Notes: generated by a model not told the origin, from the letters alone. 64,000 bases of DNA from Feifania hominis (GCF_014384765.1 NZ_JACRSP010000001.1:496001-560000); one strand, 5' to 3'; shown: positions 50,938 through 60,349, counted from the first letter of the stretch. A program made the numbers and translations.

Positions 50938-52245
50938 TCAGGAGACCGAGTTCTTTCTCGGGCTGCGCACCGCGGCAGGTTTAGCGGGCCTTACATACTT
51001 GCGGCGCTTCTTCTCCGTGCCCTCTATGAGTTTTGGCGGCGCTCCGTTTAATATGGTGTCCTTTGTGATGACCACCTCGTTGATGTAGAGGTTATCCGGT
51101 ACTTGAAACATCACGGGTGTCAGGGCATTCTCCATGATGGAACGCAGTCCACGCGCGCCCATATTCCGCTCCATTGCGAGGTCGGCCACAGCCGACAGGG
51201 CGTCGTCATCAAAGCTGATTTTCACATCGTCCATCCCGAAGAGCGCCTCATACTGTTTGAGAAGCGCATTTTTCGGCTTCTTCAGAATGGTGATGTAGGC
51301 CTCTTTTGTCAGAGGCTCAAGCGTCGTCAACAGCGGAAGTCGGCCCACGAGCTCCGGTATCAGGCCATAGCGCACCAGATCCTGCGGGATGATCCGCTTG
51401 AGAAGATCGGTCTCGCTCTTTTCCTTTTTGGTCTTGATGTCGGCGCCAAAGCCGATGGGGGCTGTTCCGACGCGTTTTTCAATAATCCGGTCGATGCCGT
51501 CAAACGCCCCGCCGCAGATAAACAGGATGTTTTTGGTGTCAATCTGAATAAATTCCTGCTGCGGGTGTTTTCTGCCGCCCTGCGGCGGAACATTGGAGAC
51601 CGTGCCCTCTAGAATCTTCAGCAGCGCCTGCTGCACACCCTCGCCGCTGACATCACGCGTGATCGAAGCATTTTCCGATTTTCTCGAAATCTTGTCGATC
51701 TCGTCAACGTAGATGATGCCTTTCTCAGCGAGCTCAATGTCGTAGTCAGCTGCCTGAATCAGACGCAGCAGAATGTTCTCGACATCCTCGCCGACATAGC
51801 CCGCCTCGGTAAGGGTTGTGGCATCGGCAATGGCAAAGGGAACATTGAGCTTTTTCGCAAGAGTCTGTGCAATCAGCGTCTTTCCGACGCCGGTCGGGCC
51901 GAGCATGAGGATGTTGCTTTTCTGCAGATCTACATCGATGCCCTCGCCGTAAAAAATTCTCTTATAGTGGTTGTATACTGCGACGCTGATTGCCATCTTT
52001 GCGTCGTCCTGTCCGATGACATACTCGTCGAGTGTCTCTTTGATTGAGCTCGGTGTGGGCAGATCAAAAGTCTTCTCATCGCCCTTGCGCACCGGGATGA
52101 CGTCGCGCTCGAGAATCTCATAGCACAGATCGATACACTCGTCGCAGACATAGGCGTTCTGGCCCGCGAAAATCTTCTTCACCTGGGAGGAGAGCTTTCC
52201 GCAGAACGAACAGCGAATTTCGTTTTCGTTGAACTCTTTGGGCAT
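50938..52245 (-). CDS. clpX: ATP-dependent unfoldase ClpX
   Basis: 435 residues: N-terminal zinc-binding domain (CSFCGKLSSQ and YVCDECIDLC, about 11-40), AAA+ module with Walker A GPTGVGKTLIAQ (about 117), Walker B IIYVDEIDKI, the pore loop GYVGEDVE and sensor residues. It delivers substrates to ClpP. A Lys/Arg-rich tail of about 25 residues follows the conserved end. It follows clpP by 27 bases. Confidence 0.97.
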   Translation of the reverse strand: MPKEFNENEIRCSFCGKLSSQVKKIFAGQNAYVCDECIDLCYEILERDVIPVRKGDEKTFDLPTPSSIKETLDEYVIGQDDAKMAISVAVYNHYKRIFYGEGIDVDLQKSNILMLGPTGVGKTLIAQTLAKKLNVPFAIADATTLTEAGYVGEDVENILLRLIQAADYDIELAEKGIIYVDEIDKISRKSENASITRDVSGEGVQQALLKILEGTVSNVPPQGGRKHPQQEFIQIDTKNILFICGGAFDGIDRIIEKRVGTAPIGFGADIKTKKEKSETDLLKRIIPQDLVRYGLIPELVGRLPLLTTLEPLTKEAYITILKKPKNALLKQYEALFGMDDVKISFDDDALSAVADLAMERNMGARGLRSIMENALTPVMFQVPDNLYINEVVITKDTILNGAPPKLIEGTEKKRRKYVRPAKPAAVRSPRKNSVS

Positions 52246-52272
52246 AGTTTACCTCTTTGTTTTGCCGTGGTG

Positions 52273-52860
52273 TTATCTCGTTGTAATGACCTTGTCGATC
52301 AGACCGTACTCCATCGCCTGCTGCGCAGTCATGAAATTGTCGCGCTCGGTGTCCTGCTCAATCACCTCAATGGGCTTTCCGGTCGTATCGGCAAAAATCT
52401 GGTTGAGCTTTTTCTTGATGCGGAGAATCCACTTGGTGTGAATTTCGAGATCGGTCGCCTGGGTGCTGCGGTTCGTGCCGCCGAGCGGCTGGTGAATCAT
52501 GATTTCACTGTTCGGCAGAGCGAGGCGCTTGCCCTTGGCGCCGGCCGCAAGCAGGAACGCACCCATACTTGCGGCGAGTCCCACACAGATGGTGGACACA
52601 TCGCATTTGATGTAGTTCATGGTATCGTAGATCGCCATGCCGGCCGTGATGGAACCGCCGGGGCTGTTGATGTAGAACTGAATATCCTTGTCGGGATCCT
52701 GCGCCTCCAGATAGAGAAGCTGCGCCACAACAAGGCTCGCGGTTGTGTCGTTGACCTCTTCGGACAGGATGATGATCCGATCGTTGAGAAGCCGGGAGTA
52801 GATGTCGTAGGAGCGCTCTCCCCGATTGGTCTGCTCCACTACCATTGGGACTAAACTCAT
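52273..52860 (-). CDS. clpP: ATP-dependent Clp protease proteolytic subunit
   Basis: 195 residues with the Ser in GLAASMGAFLLAAG (about 98), the His in EIMIHQPLGG (about 123) and the Asp of the triad later (ERDNFM region). N terminus SLVPMVVEQTNRGERSYD is the family start, so the ATG is preferred over a TTG two codons earlier that is nearer to the GGAG ribosome site. Middle gene of tig-clpP-clpX. Confidence 0.96.
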   Translation of the reverse strand: MSLVPMVVEQTNRGERSYDIYSRLLNDRIIILSEEVNDTTASLVVAQLLYLEAQDPDKDIQFYINSPGGSITAGMAIYDTMNYIKCDVSTICVGLAASMGAFLLAAGAKGKRLALPNSEIMIHQPLGGTNRSTQATDLEIHTKWILRIKKKLNQIFADTTGKPIEVIEQDTERDNFMTAQQAMEYGLIDKVITTR

Positions 52861-52889
52861 CTTCAAATGATCTCCTTTATCTTGTGTAA

Positions 52890-54392
52890 TTACTCCGCGC
52901 TGTCAGCTTTTTTGGTCGACTGCTTCTTCGCGGGGGCTTTCTTCGCCGGCTCTTTCTTGGCTGCGGGCTCTTTTTTCGCTGCCGCAGTTTTGGTTGTCTT
53001 CTTCTCTTTGGGAGCTTCAGCTTTCTCGGCTTTCTCGGTCTTATCCGCCTTGGACGCGGCTTTTTTCGTGGTCTTCTTTTTGGGCTTTTCCTCGGTCTCT
53101 TTCGCCTCGACCTCTTTGATTTCCGCGCTCGACTTGACAAGCTCGACCGCTTTCTCGATAGCGAGATTCTTAATCAGGTCACCAGCCGGGATAATGCTCT
53201 TAACCGTGGCGAGCTCAATGCCGTACTGGCCGGCGATCTTCTCATACTCTTTCTCGAGGTCTTCGTCGGCCACCTCAATGTTCTCAGCCTTTGCGATCTC
53301 TGAGAGGGCAAGGCGGGTCTTGATGCGCTTTTCGGCCTCCTGCTTGCTCTGGCCGCGGAAATCCTCCATGGTGCTGCCGATCAGCTGTACATAGGTCTCA
53401 AGGTTGAGTCCCTGCTGTTTGAGGCGGGCGTCAAAATCAGCAACCATGTTGTCGATCTCGCTCTCCACCATAACGTCGGGCAGTTCCACTTCCATCTTAT
53501 CAATGATCTGTCCGACGAGGGCATCCTCTGCCTCCGCCTCGGCACTCTGATCTTTGGCAGCCTTGAGCTGCTTTCTGATGTCAGCCTTGAGCTCTTCGAG
53601 CGTCTCAACCTCGGTCGAGATGTCCTTGGCAAATTCATCGTCGAGCTCGGGCATCTCCTTTTTCTTGATCTCGTGGAGCTTTACGGCAAAGACCGCCTCT
53701 TTGCCGGCAAGCTCGGGGGCATGATACTCCGCCGGGAAAGTCAAGTTGACGTCAAACGCCTCGTCGATCTTCTTGCCGACAATCTGCTCCTCGAAACCGG
53801 GGATAAACTGGCCCGAACCGAGCTCAAGGGGCTGCTTTTCAGCAGTGCCACCGTCGAATTTCTCGCCGCCCACAGAGCCGGAGTAGTCGATGGTGACAGT
53901 GTCGCCGAGCTCAGCGGCGCGGTCGGTCACATTGACCATGCGCGCGGTACGCTCCTGAAGGCGCGCGAGCTCCGCGTCCACTTCGCTGTCAAGAACAGCA
54001 TGGACCTTTTTCTCCGCTTTTAAACCTTTGTATTTGGGAAGTTTCACTTCCGGCATAACCGCCACGGTGGCCTTGAATTTGTAGCCGTTTTCATCGATGT
54101 CGAGAATCTCAACTTCAGCCTTGCCGACCACTTCCAGTTTCGCCTCGTCGAGCGCCGCTTCATAGGCCTCGGGGTAGGTCATGTTTACCGCTTCTTCATA
54201 GAAGACGCCGGAGCCGTAATACTTTTCGATAAACTTTCTCGGAGCCTTGCCCTTCCGAAACCCGGGGATATTCATTCTGCCGACATTTTTTTTATAGGCT
54301 TTGTTAATCCCCTCCTCGAACGTTTCCTTGGAGACTTCAATCTCCAGTTCGACTTGGTTCTTGCCGAGTTTGTTTACGTTTAACAGCTTCAT
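52890..54392 (-). CDS. tig: Trigger factor with long Lys/Ala-rich tail
   Basis: 500 residues. Ribosome-binding N-terminal domain with the GFRKGKAPR signature (about 45), a central FKBP-type PPIase domain (about 155-245, YSGSVGGEKFDGG and GFEEQIVGKK), and a helical chaperone C domain to about 425. The last 70 or so residues are low-complexity Lys/Ala/Glu/Pro sequence (KKTTKKAASKADKTEKAEKA and further AAKKEP/AKK repeats), absent from standard trigger factors of about 430 residues. AGGAGG precedes the ATG. First gene of the clp operon. Confidence 0.96.
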   Translation of the reverse strand: MKLLNVNKLGKNQVELEIEVSKETFEEGINKAYKKNVGRMNIPGFRKGKAPRKFIEKYYGSGVFYEEAVNMTYPEAYEAALDEAKLEVVGKAEVEILDIDENGYKFKATVAVMPEVKLPKYKGLKAEKKVHAVLDSEVDAELARLQERTARMVNVTDRAAELGDTVTIDYSGSVGGEKFDGGTAEKQPLELGSGQFIPGFEEQIVGKKIDEAFDVNLTFPAEYHAPELAGKEAVFAVKLHEIKKKEMPELDDEFAKDISTEVETLEELKADIRKQLKAAKDQSAEAEAEDALVGQIIDKMEVELPDVMVESEIDNMVADFDARLKQQGLNLETYVQLIGSTMEDFRGQSKQEAEKRIKTRLALSEIAKAENIEVADEDLEKEYEKIAGQYGIELATVKSIIPAGDLIKNLAIEKAVELVKSSAEIKEVEAKETEEKPKKKTTKKAASKADKTEKAEKAEAPKEKKTTKTAAAKKEPAAKKEPAKKAPAKKQSTKKADSAE

Positions 54393-54450
54393 TGGACTTC
54401 CTCCTAAAATATGTATGTAAATAGTTTACATTTCACATGGCGTACATCAT

Positions 54451-54478
54451 ATTCTACCATAGAACAAAAGTTTTTCAA
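54451..54478 (-). promoter_or_regulatory. Promoter of tig-clpP-clpX
   Basis: Minus-strand TTGAAA and TAGAAT with a 16-base spacer, about 58 bases before tig. Confidence 0.7.
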
Positions 54479-54482
54479 ACAT

Positions 54483-55187
54483 TTATTTTATCGGAATGGG
54501 GGCAAAAATAATAAAATCAGCCGAAATCAACGAAAACTCAATACCGTCGCACAGGCCGAGCAGCGCGCTTCTCTGGCTCTGCCCGTGCAGATGGCCATAG
54601 AAGCAGCGGCTGACGCCATAGCGTTTCATCACATCCATGAGCCCCTCGGCTGCATAGCTTTTCAAAGCCGGCGGATAGTGTAAAAACACAAGTCGCTCTC
54701 CCCCGCCGAGCTTCTCCCCGCAGCGCAGCGAAAACTCGAGCCGCGCCGTCTCGCGGGCCATGATTTTTTCGTTGTAAGAAGCGCTCTGTCCAGGGTCCGG
54801 AAAATAGCCCTTTGAACCGCAGATGATCTTGCCCTCGATTTCGTAGGCGTTGTTGTGCAGCACTCGAATGGTCGAGATCCCGTTCTCGTCAAAAAAGCGC
54901 ATGGTCTTACTCGCGGTTTCCCACCAGTAGTCGTGGTTGCCCTTGGCGATGATCTTTTTGCCCGGCAGTGCGTCAATCAGCAGAAAGTCGGCGAGCGCCT
55001 CGCGCAGATTCATTCCCCAGGAAATATCTCCGGGTATGATGACGGTGTCTTCTTCTCCGACAAGCGCACACCAGTTTTTTTTCAGGCGCGCGGTGTGGTC
55101 AGCCCATGCCTCACCAAAAATATCCATTGGTTTTTCGGTTGTCTCAGACAGATGGAGGTCTGAAATGGCAAAAATGATGAAAATCAC
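54483..55187 (-). CDS. Metallophosphoesterase
   Basis: 234 residues with the calcineurin-like metal motifs in order: AISDLHLS (Asp-x-His), PGDISWG, KGNHDYWW, FLHYPPAL and GHLHGQS. The substrate is not evident. The start is unclear: the GTG used here overlaps a strong Shine-Dalgarno (GAGGTGAT), so an ATT or ATC a few codons later (before FAISDLH) may be the real start. Upstream of tig on the same strand with 90 bases between. Confidence 0.88.
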   Translation of the reverse strand: MIFIIFAISDLHLSETTEKPMDIFGEAWADHTARLKKNWCALVGEEDTVIIPGDISWGMNLREALADFLLIDALPGKKIIAKGNHDYWWETASKTMRFFDENGISTIRVLHNNAYEIEGKIICGSKGYFPDPGQSASYNEKIMARETARLEFSLRCGEKLGGGERLVFLHYPPALKSYAAEGLMDVMKRYGVSRCFYGHLHGQSQRSALLGLCDGIEFSLISADFIIFAPIPIK

Positions 55188-55252
55188 CTCAAATCTCTGG
55201 AATCAACTGCGTCAGACTGCAAATACTAAGCTCGAAAGGAAGGTGTATCATA

Positions 55253-55405
55253 ATGCACGAGATCAATCAGGGCGTCCATTGCGACGTGAAAAACTGTCAC
55301 TACCACGACCAGCACGATCACTGCACCGCCGATGTCATCCATGTCGGCCCGACCAATGCAGACTGCTGCCAGGCGACAGAATGCGCAACCTTTAAAAAGA
55401 GATAA
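55253..55405 (+). CDS. DUF1540 family small cysteine-rich protein
   Basis: 50 residues: MHEINQGVHCDVKNCHYHD at the N terminus, then CTADVIHVGP and ADCCQATECATF. The CxxxxC ... C ... CC ... C layout with His residues is the DUF1540 pattern, likely metal binding. AAAGGAAGGTG precedes the ATG by 7 bases. Its gene ends just before the terminator shared with thrC. It is the second such protein in this window. Confidence 0.85.
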   Translation: MHEINQGVHCDVKNCHYHDQHDHCTADVIHVGPTNADCCQATECATFKKR

Positions 55406-55417
55406 ACCCACCGTCTT

Positions 55418-55452
55418 AATGAGATGAGCGAAACGCTCATCTCATTTTTTTT
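55418..55452. terminator. Bidirectional terminator between the DUF1540 gene and thrC
   Basis: AATGAGATGAGCG, a 3-base loop and the 13-base complement followed by eight T residues. The hairpin overlaps the thrC stop codon. Confidence 0.9.
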
Positions 55453-56935
55453 GCAGAATGTCGAGCACTGCCCGCTCCATATCACCCTTATCGCAGACGT
55501 CGGAAAAGCGCACGGGAAGTTTTTGCAGCAGCGCCATGGGCTCCGGGATGTGAAGCCCCGTCAGTTCGCTGAGTGCCGCCAGATTTTCAAACTCATCCGC
55601 AGCGACTCTCCTGCCGAGCGCCGAGAGCACCGATCCGCTGAATTTAAACGGGCTCGCCGTCGACATGATGACAGTTTGCGTCGAATCGCCCGTCTCTTCG
55701 CGGTAGTCCTGCGCCACGGCAAAGGCAACGGCCGTGTGCGGGTCAAGCGTATAGCCGTATTGGCTGTATGCTCGCTCTATGGCCCTGGACGTACCCGCCG
55801 AGTCGCAGCATCCCCCGTAGAAGACCGTCTGCGCCGCCCGCTCGACCGTCTCCGGCACCGAATAGGTGCCTCTCTCGGCAAGCGACGACATCCACTCGCG
55901 CACGAGCGCGTCGTCGCGCCCCGCCAGCTCAAAGAGCAGACGCTCGAGATTGCTCGAGATCAAAATATCCATTGACGGCGACTCCGTCAGATAGAACGGA
56001 CGATTTCTGTCGTAGGTGCCGCTCGCGAAGAAATCAGTCAGCACATTGTTGCGGTTTGATGCGCAGATCAGCCGGCTGACCGGCAGTCCCATGCGCATGG
56101 CGTAGTAGCCGGCGAGAATGTTGCCGAAGTTGCCGGTCGGTACGGCAAAGTTAACTCTGTCGCCGAACGCGAGCCGCCCGCTGTTGACAAGGTCGCAGTA
56201 GGCGGAGAAATAGTAGACAATCTGAGGCAGAAGCCGGCCGAAGTTGATGGAGTTTGCGCTGCTGAAAAGATACCCATCCCGCGCAACACGCTGCGCGAGT
56301 TCCCTGTCGGAAAAGAGGGCTTTCACACCGCTCTGCGCATTGTCGAAGTTGCCGTCGATGGCAACGACTGCGACATTCTCCCCCTGCTGGGTCGCCATCT
56401 GAAGCCGCTGAATGTCCGATACGCCGTCTTTCGGGTAGAAGACAACCATGCGGGTGCCCGCCACGTCGCGAAAGCCCTCAAGCGCCGCCTTGCCGGTGTC
56501 ACCCGATGTCGCGACGAGAATGACGACCGTGCGCTCCTCTCCCGTCTTTCGGATTGCCAACGGCAGAAGCTGGGGTAGCATCTGCAGCGCCATATCCTTA
56601 AATGCCGAAGTCGGCCCGTGCCACAGCTCACAAACAGATGTAATGTTATCAAGCTTTACAGTGTGAGCAATGTCCGGCGTCTCAAATTTCGGCGTGGAAT
56701 AGGCTGCATTGACACACTGCTCCACTTCCTCATGGGTGTAGTCGCTCAGGTAGAGCTCCATGATGGCGGTTGCGCGCTGCTGATAGCTCATCGGCAACAG
56801 CGCACGCATCTGCTCACTGGAAAGCGTCGGAAAACACTCCGGCACAAAGAGCCCACCGTCATCGGAGAGGCCCTTTTTGATCACTTCGCTTGCGCTCAGG
56901 CGCAATGTTACATCCCTTGTACTGATAAATTCCAT
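55442..56935 (-). CDS. thrC: Threonine synthase
   Basis: 497 residues; converts O-phosphohomoserine to threonine with PLP bound to the Lys of GPTSAFKDMALQ (about 112). Other family parts: STRDVTLRLSASEVIKKGLS at the start, VATSGDTGKAALEGF and AVPTGNFGNILAGYYA (phosphate-binding loop, about 260). This is the longer fungal/E. coli-like type. GGGGAG lies 8 bases before the ATG. It follows the dipeptidase gene by 14 bases. Confidence 0.96.
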   Translation of the reverse strand: MEFISTRDVTLRLSASEVIKKGLSDDGGLFVPECFPTLSSEQMRALLPMSYQQRATAIMELYLSDYTHEEVEQCVNAAYSTPKFETPDIAHTVKLDNITSVCELWHGPTSAFKDMALQMLPQLLPLAIRKTGEERTVVILVATSGDTGKAALEGFRDVAGTRMVVFYPKDGVSDIQRLQMATQQGENVAVVAIDGNFDNAQSGVKALFSDRELAQRVARDGYLFSSANSINFGRLLPQIVYYFSAYCDLVNSGRLAFGDRVNFAVPTGNFGNILAGYYAMRMGLPVSRLICASNRNNVLTDFFASGTYDRNRPFYLTESPSMDILISSNLERLLFELAGRDDALVREWMSSLAERGTYSVPETVERAAQTVFYGGCCDSAGTSRAIERAYSQYGYTLDPHTAVAFAVAQDYREETGDSTQTVIMSTASPFKFSGSVLSALGRRVAADEFENLAALSELTGLHIPEPMALLQKLPVRFSDVCDKGDMERAVLDILQKK

Positions 56936-56949
56936 GGTCTTCTCCCCGT

Positions 56950-57879
56950 CTACTTTATTTGCTCCCTGATAAAATTTAGGGCGTTGTTCCAAAAGAGGTC
57001 GTCAATGAGCTGTTGCGGATAGTGCAGCGTCTGCATCCGCTCGGCAATTTTGGGAATGTCACGCAGGCCATGCATCTCTTTGGGCATGAGTCCGATGCCG
57101 TCAAAGTCACAGCCGAAAGCGACCGTGTGTTCTCCGCCGAGCTCCAGAAAGCGCTCCAGATGCAGCAGCAGCGAGTCGATGGAGGCACTCTCGCCCCGGA
57201 GAAATCGCGAGTAGAGATTGAGCCCCACGATTCCGCCCCGCTCAACCACCGCGCGAAACATCTCGTCGGTCAAGTTTCGCGGATGGGCGCAGATGGCGTG
57301 GGAATTGGAGTGCGACGCAACAAAGGGACGCTCGGAGCACTCTACAAAATCCCAGAAGCTGCGAAAAGAGAGGTGTGACACATCTAAAATATACCCTTTT
57401 TTCTCGCACATCGCAACCAGTTTACGCCCGGCGGGCGTCAGCCCTCTGTCGTCTGTGGTCTCGTTTCCGCAGGCGAACGCATTGTCCGCCGTATGCGTCA
57501 GCGACACCATACGCACACCGAGCCGGTAAAACTCATCCACGCAGCGCTCAGGCTCTGCAAAACAGCTCGCATTCTCAATGGACAGCAGTGCAAAACGGCG
57601 CGCTTTCCCCTGTGTGGACGCATAGTCGCGCCAGCATCGGATTTCTTTCACGCACGGGTTTCGGTCAAGCTGGTCGCGGTAACAGCCATAGAGCTGATGA
57701 AATCGGCGGTAGGCGTCCTGTGCGCAGAGAGTCGGGTCAATCCAAATGGCATAGGTCTGCAGATATTGATCAAATGCGTCAGCCTGTCTCAGAGAGATGT
57801 GGCAGGTGTTGTCCGCAAGATTTTCGCCGCGCTCATAGAGCTCGGTTACCGTATCACAGTGCAGATCCAGAAAATTCAT
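56950..57879 (-). CDS. M19 family membrane dipeptidase-like protein
   Basis: 309 residues with the renal-dipeptidase layout: FLDLHCDTVTEL (first His-x-Asp site), LLSIENASC with a metal Glu, VSLTHTADNAF, SHSNSHAICAHPRNLTDE (His pair) and FGCDFDGIG. It is shorter than some M19 proteins and lacks a signal peptide, so the protein is probably cytoplasmic. Dipeptides are the family substrate. It sits between yraN and thrC in the rplS operon. Confidence 0.92.
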   Translation of the reverse strand: MNFLDLHCDTVTELYERGENLADNTCHISLRQADAFDQYLQTYAIWIDPTLCAQDAYRRFHQLYGCYRDQLDRNPCVKEIRCWRDYASTQGKARRFALLSIENASCFAEPERCVDEFYRLGVRMVSLTHTADNAFACGNETTDDRGLTPAGRKLVAMCEKKGYILDVSHLSFRSFWDFVECSERPFVASHSNSHAICAHPRNLTDEMFRAVVERGGIVGLNLYSRFLRGESASIDSLLLHLERFLELGGEHTVAFGCDFDGIGLMPKEMHGLRDIPKIAERMQTLHYPQQLIDDLFWNNALNFIREQIK

Positions 57880-57912
57880 ATCTTCGCGTCCCTTCTGTCG
57901 AGATGCTTCATC

Positions 57913-58278
57913 TTATTCAAACGCGTTTTCAATATGCCGAATCTTACAGACCTCGGGGCGGTCGCCTGCACCGAGCAGCACCTCCACAACATCAAAGCGT
58001 GGCTGGAGAAAACAATCATGAGAGCTCAGATAGAAGAGAGCTGCCGAGCGGATTCTGCGCCTCTTTGACGCAGTGACAGCTTCGGCAGGCTGCGCCAGAG
58101 CTCCTTCGCCACGCGTCTTGACCTCGACAAAGACCAGAAACTCATCCCGGCGCACAATCAGGTCGATCTCGCCGAGACGGCAGCGGAAATTTGGCTCGAC
58201 AAGCCGGTAGCCCCTGCGCTCCAAATAGCGCATCGCCTCAAGTTCTCCAAGCTGACCACGTCGTCTGGCGTCCATCAC
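57913..58278 (-). CDS. YraN family endonuclease-like protein (UPF0102)
   Basis: 121 residues with a Holliday-junction-resolvase-like fold: GQLGELEAMRYLERRGY, then NFRCRLGEIDLIVRRDEFLVFVEVKTR, which carries the D-E-x-K type acidic residues. Function is not established. It overlaps rnhB by 4 bases, the usual arrangement. Confidence 0.93.
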   Translation of the reverse strand: MMDARRRGQLGELEAMRYLERRGYRLVEPNFRCRLGEIDLIVRRDEFLVFVEVKTRGEGALAQPAEAVTASKRRRIRSAALFYLSSHDCFLQPRFDVVEVLLGAGDRPEVCKIRHIENAFE

Positions 58279-58880
58279 TTCTCCCCCAGATTGCGCAGAA
58301 AGCTCTTTCGGTGACAGGGCAAAATGCCGTACTGTTTGATCATCTCATAGTGCAGCTTTGTCGGATACCCTTTGTGCTGTTCAAAGCGATAGGCGGGGTA
58401 TTCTCTGGCAAGCTCCACCATAAAGCGGTCACGCGCCACTTTTGCCAGGATGGACGCCGCAGCAATGCTCGCGTAGGTGGCGTCGCCTTTGACGACTGTC
58501 TGCGCCGGTCTTGTGAGCCCCTGCGGCATCCGGTTGCCATCGATGAGCACCAGGTCGGGCGCCACCTTGAGCCCCTCAACCGCCCGGCGCATGCACAGCA
58601 GCGTCGCCTGCAGGATATTGATGCGGTCAATCTCCTCGGGAGGGCTGCTGACAATGCAGTAACTCAGAGCGTTTGCCGTGATCTCGTCGTAGAGCGTCTC
58701 GCGCCGCTTGGCACTGAGCTTTTTGCTGTCGTTGATGCCGGATATGACAAAAGCGGATGGCAAAATCACCGCGGCCGCAAAGACAGGGCCGGCCAAAGGG
58801 CCTCTTCCCGCCTCGTCCACTCCGCAGAGATTGGCGCATCCGCTCTCTCGAAAGCTTTGTTCGTTGTCAAACAGTGACAT
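58275..58880 (-). CDS. rnhB: Ribonuclease HII
   Basis: 201 residues with GVDEAGRGPLAGPVFAAAV (catalytic Asp-Glu), the later Asp of LVLIDGN, and the active-site stretch ASIAAASILAKVARD. It removes ribonucleotides from DNA and RNA primers. Part of the rplS-lepB-rbgA-rnhB-yraN order. Confidence 0.96.
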   Translation of the reverse strand: MSLFDNEQSFRESGCANLCGVDEAGRGPLAGPVFAAAVILPSAFVISGINDSKKLSAKRRETLYDEITANALSYCIVSSPPEEIDRINILQATLLCMRRAVEGLKVAPDLVLIDGNRMPQGLTRPAQTVVKGDATYASIAAASILAKVARDRFMVELAREYPAYRFEQHKGYPTKLHYEMIKQYGILPCHRKSFLRNLGEK

Positions 58881-58883
58881 GGG

Positions 58884-59777
58884 TCATCCCCTCTTTGGCT
58901 CCTCCGGTTGTTCCAGAGTAATTCGCCCAATTTTGCCCGCGCGGAATTCATCGAGTATCATAGCCGCCGTGCGCTCGCAGTCGATTTCCCCGCCCGAGAT
59001 GAGAAACCCGCGTTTGCGGCCGATCAGCTCCACAAGCTCAAGGCCGTTTGCAAGCGCGCGGGCATGCTGCTCATCGAGCTTATAGCGCGTGCAGAATGCA
59101 TCACCTGCGATTTCCAGCAGATGCTTTGCCAAAATGCCGGACAGCGTCACCGTGTCGATGATGTCGTCTTTGATCGCGCCGGTGAACGCCAGGTTGAGCG
59201 CCGTCTGCTCATCCTCAAACTTCGGCCAGAGAATACCCGGCGTATCGAGCAGATCAACTGAATCTGAGACCTTGATCCACTGCTTGCCGCGTGTGACGCC
59301 GGGCCGATCCTCCACCTTTGCCTTTTTGTCCCGGGCCATGCGGTTGATAAACGAAGACTTGCCCACGTTCGGAATGCCGACAATCATGATGCGGATCGCC
59401 TTGTTCATACCACGGTTGCGGTCACGCTCGATTTTCTCGCGCAGCAGCTGCTTGGATCTGCCCACGAAATCACCGATTCCCCGGCCCGTGGTACACTCGA
59501 TCAAAATCGCCGAAATACCGCTCTTCTGATAGTGGTCGCACCACCTGGCATTCGCCGCCGGGTCGGAGAGGTCCGCCTTGTTGAGCAGAATCAGCCGAGG
59601 CTTGCCGCCGAGAATTTCATCAATTGCAGGGTTTCGCGAGCTGCGCGGGATGCGCGCATCAACAATTTCCGCCACCATGTCGACCAGCTTCAGATCTGCT
59701 TCCATCTGGCGGCGGGTCTTGGTCATGTGACCTGGATACCACTGTAAATTGAGTTTTTCTCTCTGTTGTTCATCCAT
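58884..59777 (-). CDS. rbgA: Ribosome biogenesis GTPase RbgA/YlqF
   Basis: 297 residues of a circularly permuted GTPase: the G4 motif LLNKADLSD (about 60) and G5-like ECTTGRG come before G1 GIPNVGKSSFINR (about 130) and G3 DTPG. The N terminus NLQWYPGHMTKTRRQ is family typical. It acts in late assembly of the 50S subunit. Its ATG overlaps the lepB stop by one base, and it ends 3 bases before rnhB. Confidence 0.96.
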   Translation of the reverse strand: MDEQQREKLNLQWYPGHMTKTRRQMEADLKLVDMVAEIVDARIPRSSRNPAIDEILGGKPRLILLNKADLSDPAANARWCDHYQKSGISAILIECTTGRGIGDFVGRSKQLLREKIERDRNRGMNKAIRIMIVGIPNVGKSSFINRMARDKKAKVEDRPGVTRGKQWIKVSDSVDLLDTPGILWPKFEDEQTALNLAFTGAIKDDIIDTVTLSGILAKHLLEIAGDAFCTRYKLDEQHARALANGLELVELIGRKRGFLISGGEIDCERTAAMILDEFRAGKIGRITLEQPEEPKRG

Positions 59778-60325
59778 CAGTGAACCACTCCGATTTTGTT
59801 CAGCGGCGAAATGCGGAAAATGACCTTGCCGAGAATGTAGCGTTCATCAATCAGCCCCACCAGGGAATCACGGCTGTCGGTGGAACGCATGCGGTTATCT
59901 CCCATGACGAAGACCTTGCCCTCCGGTACGGTGAGCGGCAGAGGCGTGTCGCCCTGCAGAAAAGTGCCTGAGCCCAGATAGGGCTCCTCAATCGGCTGGC
60001 CGTCGAGGTAGACGGTGCCGGTCTCATAGTCGATGTCAATGGTCTGGTTGCCCACAGCGATGACCCGCTTGATCAGCGGCTTGTTGGAAAAGTTGGGCTG
60101 GGTGATGACGATGATATCGCCGTTGTCGGGGGTGTAAAAGAGCCCCGAGACCATCACACGCTCCCCCTCGTGCAGCGTGTTCTCCATCGAGCCGCCCTCT
60201 ATGCCGACAATGCGGAAGAGAAAGGTCAGAAGAAACACAACCGCCACAATGGAAAAGGCGACAATCTCCACCCAATCGAATACTTCACGTCTGAATTTTT
60301 GCGTCTGTTGCGCCGTTTGATCCAT
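59777..60325 (-). CDS. lepB: Signal peptidase I
   Basis: 182 residues: N-terminal membrane helix (about 23-45), the catalytic Ser in GIEGGSMENTLHEGERV (about 50) and the Lys in PLIKRVIAVGNQTI (about 88), then GDNRMRSTDSRD near the end. It cleaves signal peptides on the outer side of the membrane. The ATG at this position is preceded by GGCGGTGA at 5 bases; an upstream GTG lies within that ribosome site. Confidence 0.95.
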   Translation of the reverse strand: MDQTAQQTQKFRREVFDWVEIVAFSIVAVVFLLTFLFRIVGIEGGSMENTLHEGERVMVSGLFYTPDNGDIIVITQPNFSNKPLIKRVIAVGNQTIDIDYETGTVYLDGQPIEEPYLGSGTFLQGDTPLPLTVPEGKVFVMGDNRMRSTDSRDSLVGLIDERYILGKVIFRISPLNKIGVVH

Positions 60326-60349
60326 GCCTGTCACCGCCCAAATAGAATG

